From an uncultured Lachnospiraceae bacterium (lineage in GTDB: Bacteria; Bacillota; Clostridia; Lachnospirales; Lachnospiraceae), in the NCBI GenBank assembly GCA_947623185.1, contig CANQGL010000017.1:1-37188 (forward strand): 37,188 nucleotides of DNA. Direction: 5' to 3'. The notes beneath the pieces were generated by a model. It saw nothing but the letters and a program-made list of their open reading frames with translations, was not told the origin of the DNA and made no database searches. Below, piece by piece: positions 31,870 through 37,188 of the stretch. Numbering within the stretch: position 1 is the stretch's first letter; each line of letters starts with the position of its first letter. Position numbers and translations under genes: made by a program.

Positions 31870-31940
31870 AAACAAGGCCCTCCTTGTTTAGATACTCAAA
31901 AACATCTGCCGACTGATGAACCGATTAGCCGGCAGATGTT
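31870..31940. terminator. Two hairpins between the convergent 4hbD and sigma-54 regulator genes
   Basis: AAACAAGG/CCTTGTTT (31870-31877, 31882-31889) with loop CCCT, and AACATCTGCCG/CGGCAGATGTT (31901-31911, 31930-31940), 11 bp. Neither has a long T-run, but together in a convergent gap they probably end transcripts from both sides. Confidence 0.6.
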
Positions 31941-31994
31941 ATAATCCATTGATTGCAAACATTGAACAATTAACCAGCGGTCATGGCGAAACAA

Positions 31995-33401
31995 TTAACC
32001 GTCGGATTTCTTTTGGGAATATTTCTTCCTCTTTCGCACGAACGTGGAAGGCGTCATCCCTAGGCTTTCCGCGGCCTCGCGCACATTCCCGTATATGTCG
32101 TACGCGCGGTTGATGTACTCCAGCTCAAGCTCCTCCATGGCGGATTTCAGGTCGGCGACCGGATCGAGAACGTGCGAGCGCGTGGCGGGCCGCTCCTCGA
32201 TCGGATAGAGGTGCAGCGCATCCGGCTGGATCTCGTCGCCGTTGCTGATGATGACCGCGCGCTCGATGATGTTGCGCAGCTCGCGGATATTGCCCGGCCA
32301 GTTGTAGTCCAACATCATCTGGATGGAGACCGGCGAGAAATACTTGCGGAAATTGTACTTTTTGTTCAGGTTGTCGATAAACAGATCGGCAAGCGGGACG
32401 ATATCGCCGCTGCGTTCGCGCAGAGGCGGGATGCTGATGGGGAAGATCATCAGCCGGTAATAGAGATCCTGACGGAACGCCTTCTGCCGCACCATCTCCT
32501 CAAGATCGCGGTTGGTGGCGGCGAGAACGCGGACGTCCACTTTGATGGGCTTCCGGCCGCCGATGCGCTCGAACTCCTGCTCCTGGAGGACGCGGAGAAG
32601 TTTGACCTGCATGTCGAGCGGCAGTTCCCCGACCTCGTCGAGGAAGATCGTGCCGGTGTTCGCCAGCTCAAAAAGACCCATCTTCCCGTTGCGGTCCGCG
32701 CCCGTGAACGCGCCCTTTTCGTAGCCGAACAGTTCGCTTTCGACGAGGTTGGCCGGGATCGCCCCGCAGTTTACCTTGATAAACGGCTTTCCGTTGCGAG
32801 GACTGTTCTGATAAATATATTTTGCGAAAACCTCCTTGCCGACGCCGGTCTCGCCGAGCAGGATGACCGTGGTATCGAGCGAAGCCACGCGGTCGAGCAT
32901 GGAGATTATTTTTTGCGTTTTTACATCAACGGCCACGAGACTTTCCGCATCCGGAGCGGATTTGATATGAAGAAGCTCCTGACGCAGCTTTTCCTGTTCC
33001 TGTTTCCACTGGACGGATTCCTCACGCAGACGGTAAAGCTCCGTGATGTCGCGGACGTTGGTGATGACCAGGATGATCTCGTTTTTGCTGTTGAAGATCG
33101 GCGAGCTTGTGATGAGCGCACGCTTTCCGGTTTTGAACTCCTGCTGGATCGTGACGGGGTGCTTCTGGTTTAAGGCCATAAGGCTCCCGGACGCGGAGAT
33201 CGTGCCGTTCCCGACAAGTTCGCGCATATTGTAACCGATAACTTCGGATTTTTTCAGGCCGGAGATCGTGAGATAGGACCGATTGACTTTGATCGTGTTT
33301 GCCTGTCCATCCGTGATGTAGATGCCGTCGAAGGAATGCTCGATGATCGCGTCGAGAAATTCGCTGCTCAGGCTTTCCGAGGGCATTTTTTTGCGCTCCA
33401 T
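31995..33401 (-). CDS. PAS-domain sigma-54-dependent transcriptional activator
   Basis: A 468-residue enhancer-binding protein. A PAS sensor occupies about 12-120 (IEHSFDGIYITDGQANTIKV), a short coiled linker 121-150, and the AAA+ domain about 155-390, with Walker A GETGVGKE (183-190) and the sigma-54-contacting GAFTGA (230-235). TIFLDEVGELPLDMQ is Walker B. A Fis-type HTH ends the protein (NVREAAESLGMTPSTFVRKR). There is no receiver domain, so the signal is likely a small ligand or redox state sensed by PAS. GGAGG precedes the ATG. Downstream of the permease gene on the same strand, it probably turns on the 4-hydroxybutyrate genes through a -24/-12 promoter upstream of the window end. Confidence 0.93.
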   Translation of the reverse strand: MERKKMPSESLSSEFLDAIIEHSFDGIYITDGQANTIKVNRSYLTISGLKKSEVIGYNMRELVGNGTISASGSLMALNQKHPVTIQQEFKTGKRALITSSPIFNSKNEIILVITNVRDITELYRLREESVQWKQEQEKLRQELLHIKSAPDAESLVAVDVKTQKIISMLDRVASLDTTVILLGETGVGKEVFAKYIYQNSPRNGKPFIKVNCGAIPANLVESELFGYEKGAFTGADRNGKMGLFELANTGTIFLDEVGELPLDMQVKLLRVLQEQEFERIGGRKPIKVDVRVLAATNRDLEEMVRQKAFRQDLYYRLMIFPISIPPLRERSGDIVPLADLFIDNLNKKYNFRKYFSPVSIQMMLDYNWPGNIRELRNIIERAVIISNGDEIQPDALHLYPIEERPATRSHVLDPVADLKSAMEELELEYINRAYDIYGNVREAAESLGMTPSTFVRKRKKYSQKKSDG

Positions 33402-33455
33402 TTACATTACCTCCTTCAAAAAAACAGGGAGGACGAACCATGACTGATAATAGAT

Positions 33456-33464
33456 ATTATAACA
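33456..33464 (-). promoter_or_regulatory. Extended -10 promoter of the sigma-54 activator gene
   Basis: On the minus strand TG-T-TATAAT (33464-33456), with no good -35. It is about 55 bases before the ATG, so the activator would be made from a housekeeping promoter. Confidence 0.5.
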
Positions 33465-33543
33465 AATTCGGACCGCAGATACCAGTGATCAATTTGTGAA
33501 ATCGTAATCGGGCGGGGGTATCATGTCCGAAAGACCGTAGAAA

Positions 33544-33570
33544 GGCGGCAGGGAGGTTGAGCCTGCCGCC
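33544..33570 (-). terminator. Terminator after the permease gene
   Basis: A perfect 9-bp stem, GGCGGCAGG with CCTGCCGCC, around a 9-base loop, followed on the minus strand by TTTCT. It lies 28 bases past the permease stop and separates it from the activator gene. Confidence 0.75.
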
Positions 33571-33598
33571 TTCTTGTAAAAACATCGAAAGGATCGAA

Positions 33599-34960
33599 TT
33601 ATGCGTTTACAGCTTCCTTGTTCTCTTCCGGATTCTTGAAGTTTCCGAAGATCAGGATGTAGAGGATGATACCAACTGCAAGGCCCCAGGAAGCGCCCTT
33701 GATACAAAGGACAGCGCCCATAACGCCTGCAAGTCCGCGCTCGGAGTCGGAACGGATCATGTTCATACCGATCTGGCAGCAGACAAAGCCCTGTACGATC
33801 AGAGTCAGGGACAGAGCCGCCGGAAGGATCGGCTGTACGAACGATGCGACCGGAACAAGAGCAACGCAGATGAAGGTCATCCAACGGAAGGTGCCGACAC
33901 CGCTGAAGATGGAATCCATCGATTTTCTTCCCTCTTTATAACGCTCGGAAACGGCGGCGGTAACAGCAGCCCAAAGCGGTCCGCACAGTTCCGGATACGG
34001 GCAGATGAAAGCCTGGATCAGGTTACGGAGACCACTGATGATGTTGGAACGGCCCGGGTTGAAGTCGATCTTCTCATCGGTACGGATCGCGTCGGCAGTC
34101 GTGATGAGCTGCTCACTGGATACGAAGTCACCGAATGCGATGATGTAGACTGCAATGGCGGTCGGGATAACCGAGATGAACTTGGCAATGCTCGGGAATC
34201 CGATCGAGAACGGGCTCAGCGTATTCCAGATCGCTGCGAAATCCGGAATCTTGATGATCGAACCAAGTACAAGGTTCGGAGCCGGAAGCTCACCGGTAAG
34301 CGGTCCAATGATAACGGCTATGATAATAGCAGGCAACATACCGAAGTTGCCGACCATATGCCATAGCTTACTGTTCGCTTTCATCTTCTTGAACATTACC
34401 GAGAAGAGCAGGAAGTAAGCGACGATGGAACCGATCAGGACGGTCACCGGATACAGACCAGCACGGCCGCCTGCCGAGAACTCACCGCTGATAGCGGAGA
34501 AGCCGGCGCCTACAAGGATACCTGCCTTGATCGCGTTCGGGATAGCACCGATGATCTTGTTTGCAAGACCGGTGATACCCATGAACAGGAAGATAAAGGA
34601 AACGACGAGCTGCAGAGCGATCATGGTCTGGGTACGGTCGGGTCCCTGCTCGGAGAGCGTAAGGAACGCGGTAACCATCGGGATCGCGGGGGTGATCCAG
34701 CCGGGTACGACCGGGTCGCCTAACAGAGCATGCATGTTGTAGAAGAAACCGTTGATGATAACCATGCTCCATGCGACTTCGTAAGGAACGCCGAGGACTT
34801 CCTCAAGAACGGGGATAGCGCCAAGGCAGGTCGCACACATCAGAATTGCCTGTAAGCACTCTGAAAGCTCCCATCTATAGTGGATAAACGGGAGACGGAT
34901 CTTGAATATACCGGCAGGGATATACGGTTGCTCCTCGCCGTCTTTTCTGTGTAAAGCCAT
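33599..34960 (-). CDS. Permease of uncertain family (NCS2/xanthine-uracil-like), in the 4-hydroxybutyrate cluster
   Basis: A 453-residue polytopic membrane protein with about 12 to 14 helices. Features are GWITPAIPMVTAFL in an early half-helix, a second similar element around IAFGDFVSSEQLI, and a loop with NPGRSNIISGLRNLIQAF. This two-half-helix pattern resembles the NCS2 (nucleobase) and SulP folds, but the usual NCS2 motifs are not clear. It lies between the CoA-transferase gene and the terminator, so it probably moves a substrate or product of the pathway such as 4-hydroxybutyrate, GABA or a short-chain acid (inference). AGGAG precedes the ATG. The gap to the CoA-transferase holds a long hairpin. 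Confidence 0.6.
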   Translation of the reverse strand: MALHRKDGEEQPYIPAGIFKIRLPFIHYRWELSECLQAILMCATCLGAIPVLEEVLGVPYEVAWSMVIINGFFYNMHALLGDPVVPGWITPAIPMVTAFLTLSEQGPDRTQTMIALQLVVSFIFLFMGITGLANKIIGAIPNAIKAGILVGAGFSAISGEFSAGGRAGLYPVTVLIGSIVAYFLLFSVMFKKMKANSKLWHMVGNFGMLPAIIIAVIIGPLTGELPAPNLVLGSIIKIPDFAAIWNTLSPFSIGFPSIAKFISVIPTAIAVYIIAFGDFVSSEQLITTADAIRTDEKIDFNPGRSNIISGLRNLIQAFICPYPELCGPLWAAVTAAVSERYKEGRKSMDSIFSGVGTFRWMTFICVALVPVASFVQPILPAALSLTLIVQGFVCCQIGMNMIRSDSERGLAGVMGAVLCIKGASWGLAVGIILYILIFGNFKNPEENKEAVNA

Positions 34961-35005
34961 ACTTTTTACTCCTATCCTATGTGGGGAAATAATTTCCCTG
35001 TTTTA

Positions 35006-35038
35006 CTCCCGGCCGCGGAACGGATCCCCGGCCGGGAG
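35006..35038. repeat. Intercistronic hairpin between CoA-transferase and permease genes
   Basis: CTCCCGGCC (35006-35014) pairs with GGCCGGGAG (35030-35038). On the minus strand, in the direction of transcription, no T-run follows, so it more likely sets relative expression of the two genes than ends transcription. Confidence 0.55.
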
Positions 35039-35063
35039 CTGATTCTGTTTTGAATTTCAGTCA

Positions 35064-36371
35064 TTAGTAAGCACAGTGGAAACGCTCTTCATAAACCTTC
35101 TTGAGACCGTCGCGGAAATCCGGATGAGCGATCTCGATCAGGGCGCGGGCCCGCTCTTTCAGAGTCTTGCCCGACAGTTTTGCGATTCCGTACTCGGTCA
35201 CGGCGTAATCGACGTCGTTTCTGGAAGTCGTGACGGCAGCGCCCTCATCCAGAAGCGGAACGATCTTGGAGACGGTACCCTTGGCAGCCGTGGACGGGAA
35301 GGCCAGGATGGACCGGCCGTTCTTTGCCATCGCCGCACCGCGGATAAAGTCTACCTGTCCGCCTACGCCCGAGATCTGCGTGTATCCGATCGATTCGGAA
35401 GCCGCCTGGCCCATCAGGTCGATCTGTACGCAGGAGTTGATGGAGACAATGTTGTCTTCCTTCATAACAACAACAGGATTGTTTACATAATCCACGGAGT
35501 ACATCTCGACATCCGGGTTGTTGTTGACGAAGTTGTACAGTCTCTTGGTGCCCATTAAGAAGTTCGCTACGAACTTGCCCTTATGGGTGGTCTTCTTTGC
35601 GTTGGTGACAACGCCGGCTTCAGCCAGCTCGACAACGCCGTCGGAGAACATCTCGGAGTGGATACCGAGGTCCTTCTTCTCCTTTAAGAACAGAAGGACT
35701 GCGTCCGGGATAGCGCCGATACCAAGCTGTAAGGTGTCGCCGTCATTGATCAGTTTCGCGCAGTTTGCACCGATCGCCTTCTCGACGTCGCCGATCTTCG
35801 GCGGAGCCAGTTCGATGATCGGGGCGTCATGCTCAACGACCGCTACGACGTTCTCGGCGGAAACGTTGATGCAGCTGTCGCCGCCCGTTCTCGGCATTTC
35901 CTTGTTTACCTGAACGATAACGCGCTTCGCAGCCTTTGCCGCCGGGAGCGTGTAGTCGACGGAGATACCAAGGCACATGTTGCCGTTCTCATCCGGCGGA
36001 GTCGCCTGAACAAGAGCTACGTCGACCGGAAGGCTGCCGTTGGTGAAAAGCTCCGGAATGCGGTAGAAGAAGCAGGGAGTGTAATCTCCGCGGCCTTCCG
36101 CTACGGCCTTTCTGGTGGTGCCGCCTACGAACAGAGCGTTGTGGCGGAAGTGCTTTTCCATACCCGGCTGGCAGTAAGCAGCTTTGCCCATGGCGACCAT
36201 GTGAACGATCTCCACGTTCTCATACTGCTCGGCCTTCTCGACCATGACATCGACCAGATAGCTCGGCTCGCCGCAGGCGTGGCCGATGACGACCCGGTCG
36301 CCGGAGTGGATAAAGTCGAGGGCTTTATCCGCTGTCATCAGTTTACTCTGGTAATCTTTTTCCCAGCTCAT
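35064..36371 (-). CDS. abfT: 4-hydroxybutyrate CoA-transferase
   Basis: A 435-residue family I CoA-transferase moving CoA from acetyl-CoA (or butyryl-CoA) to 4-hydroxybutyrate. It closely resembles Clostridium aminobutyricum AbfT. The catalytic Glu240 in GIHSEMFSDG forms the CoA thioester, the oxyanion loop is in QLGIGAIPDAVL, and GVGGQVDFIRGAAMAKNGRS is the conserved C-domain motif. Length is normal. AATGGAGG precedes the ATG, and it follows the dehydratase gene by 50 bases on the same strand. With 4hbD it links succinate semialdehyde to 4-hydroxybutyryl-CoA. A generic acetyl-CoA hydrolase role is less likely given the neighbours. Confidence 0.93.
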   Translation of the reverse strand: MSWEKDYQSKLMTADKALDFIHSGDRVVIGHACGEPSYLVDVMVEKAEQYENVEIVHMVAMGKAAYCQPGMEKHFRHNALFVGGTTRKAVAEGRGDYTPCFFYRIPELFTNGSLPVDVALVQATPPDENGNMCLGISVDYTLPAAKAAKRVIVQVNKEMPRTGGDSCINVSAENVVAVVEHDAPIIELAPPKIGDVEKAIGANCAKLINDGDTLQLGIGAIPDAVLLFLKEKKDLGIHSEMFSDGVVELAEAGVVTNAKKTTHKGKFVANFLMGTKRLYNFVNNNPDVEMYSVDYVNNPVVVMKEDNIVSINSCVQIDLMGQAASESIGYTQISGVGGQVDFIRGAAMAKNGRSILAFPSTAAKGTVSKIVPLLDEGAAVTTSRNDVDYAVTEYGIAKLSGKTLKERARALIEIAHPDFRDGLKKVYEERFHCAY

Positions 36372-36421
36372 TGTTGATCCTCCATTTCTGAATTGAAACT
36401 ATGTACCGGCTTTTAGAGGGA

Positions 36422-37188
36422 TTATTCCTCGATCTTCGCGATCGCCTTAGCGAGTTTCTTCTTCATGGCAATATTGCCCTGGCGGGAGATCATGATTCTC
36501 TGAGCCTGCGGTGATCCGGCACCGTGCATGGACTCGGTTCTGTAACCGACAGCAGCAGCACCAAGGGTCAGGTTCTCGATGAGTCTCATCATGCGGAGAC
36601 GGTTCTCGGTGGAAACGCTCTCTACGCCGCGGAAATACTTCTCAACATACTTGCCAAGGAACGGATCCTTGAGGTCTTTCTCTGACGGAGCGGTAACCAT
36701 AAGGCCGCCTGCGATATCTTCTGCCAGACGAGCGATCTCGTACGGGAATCTGGTGACGTTCTGTTTGCAGACGTTAGCCAGAAGCAGGTCGATCAGGTAG
36801 TTGCCGGACTTGGTCGGAGTTCCCTCTGCCGAACATGCGATACCGCAGCAGTACAGGGTCTCATTCAGGTGGGTCATCTCGATCAGTTTGTCTTTAACAT
36901 GGGAAGCCTTAGCCGCGCCGTTGTAATCAGCGATCGTAGCAGCTGCGCCGATCAGGACATCGCCGACACCGACTTTACATCCGCCGTAGGACTGTCTGTG
37001 GTAACCAGCGAAACGCTCTACCAGGACGCCTGCGAACTCGCTCTCGCCGTTTAAGAAGATACGGTCGTTCGGTACGAATACGTTATCGAAGACTACAAGA
37101 GCCTCGGTGCCGCCGTACTGGGAGTTACCGACATCGATCTCGCTGCCTTCCAGCTTTCTGGTATCGCAGGACTGACGGCCAACGATCA
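36422..37188 (-). CDS. abfD: 4-hydroxybutyryl-CoA dehydratase/vinylacetyl-CoA isomerase, C-terminal part (cut by window edge)
   Basis: The last 255 residues of an AbfD-type enzyme, which turns 4-hydroxybutyryl-CoA into crotonyl-CoA through a flavin-radical mechanism with a [4Fe-4S] cluster. Visible are GGTEALVVFDNVFVPNDRIF (substrate region) and AGYHRQSYGGCKVG, which contains the cluster ligands His and Cys seven residues apart (His292 and Cys299 in C. aminobutyricum). SMHGAGSPQAQRIMISRQ is near the C-terminus. The N-terminal half with the other two cluster Cys lies beyond 37188. It is the most upstream gene of the minus-strand set seen here. The reading frame is open throughout with a normal C-terminal end. 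Confidence 0.95.
   Translation of the reverse strand, partial: IVGRQSCDTRKLEGSEIDVGNSQYGGTEALVVFDNVFVPNDRIFLNGESEFAGVLVERFAGYHRQSYGGCKVGVGDVLIGAAATIADYNGAAKASHVKDKLIEMTHLNETLYCCGIACSAEGTPTKSGNYLIDLLLANVCKQNVTRFPYEIARLAEDIAGGLMVTAPSEKDLKDPFLGKYVEKYFRGVESVSTENRLRMMRLIENLTLGAAAVGYRTESMHGAGSPQAQRIMISRQGNIAMKKKLAKAIAKIEE

Noticed and set aside
25359-31940. Prophage or integrative element
   Set aside because: The block is compositionally distinct, but no integrase, transposase, capsid or conjugation gene was found and the genes are metabolic.
32172-33173. A 333-codon plus-strand frame across the sigma-54 activator
   Set aside because: It is the complement of a clear PAS/AAA+/HTH gene and shows no family motif.

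Overview
The window looks like chromosome from a fairly GC-rich Gram-positive anaerobe, most likely a Clostridia/Lachnospiraceae relative. The evidence is a T-box leader, a preQ1 riboswitch ahead of a QueT transporter, a LtaS-type phosphoglycerol transferase, a DnaD/DnaC primosome pair, a long-type PRPP synthetase and a 4-hydroxybutyrate-to-crotonyl-CoA fermentation cluster. The assignment rests on gene content and style alone. No tRNA, rRNA, CRISPR, phage or transposase gene was seen.

Layout. (1) 1-1739: the 5' part of a Ser/Thr kinase gene, divergent from a small HTH protein gene, then a PhzF-family isomerase. (2) 1808-9538: one operon behind a T-box whose likely specifier is UGG (Trp). It encodes a lipoprotein sugar-type binding protein, a two-domain sugar ABC ATPase, a permease, an FGGY kinase, TrpB and TrpA, and closes with a terminator. 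(3) 9616-12972: an S41-like lipoprotein with an apparently lost nucleophile, two phased repeat arrays (21-bp and 33-bp periods) and an AT-richer AAA_14/DUF4143 ATPase. (4) 13010-17209: a MoxR / DUF58 / membrane protein / VanZ operon. (5) 17210-19938: four degenerate 37-38 bp tandem repeats, a preQ1-I-like riboswitch, queT and an LtaS-family enzyme. (6) 20036-25314: murC, a DnaA-box-rich leader, dnaD, dnaC and prs. (7) About 25359-31940: an AT-richer block with a LysR regulator, a 30-residue membrane peptide, an SSS symporter, an amidohydrolase, an AstE/aspartoacylase-like deacylase and 4-hydroxybutyrate dehydrogenase. (8) 31995-37188, all on the minus strand: 4-hydroxybutyryl-CoA dehydratase (partial), 4-hydroxybutyrate CoA-transferase, an uncharacterised permease and a sigma-54 activator.

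Two systems stand out. In the T-box operon, an importer and a polyol/sugar kinase are placed under a tryptophan-starvation switch together with only the last two Trp enzymes. My inference is salvage of an exogenous indole-polyol (for example indole-3-glycerol): import, phosphorylation to indole-3-glycerol phosphate, then TrpA/TrpB to tryptophan. At the right end, an apparently acquired import-and-hydrolysis module ending in 4-hydroxybutyrate dehydrogenase lies beside the 4-hydroxybutyrate to crotonyl-CoA genes. It probably channels an unknown amide or N-acyl compound into butyrate-type fermentation. Both are hypotheses drawn from gene context.
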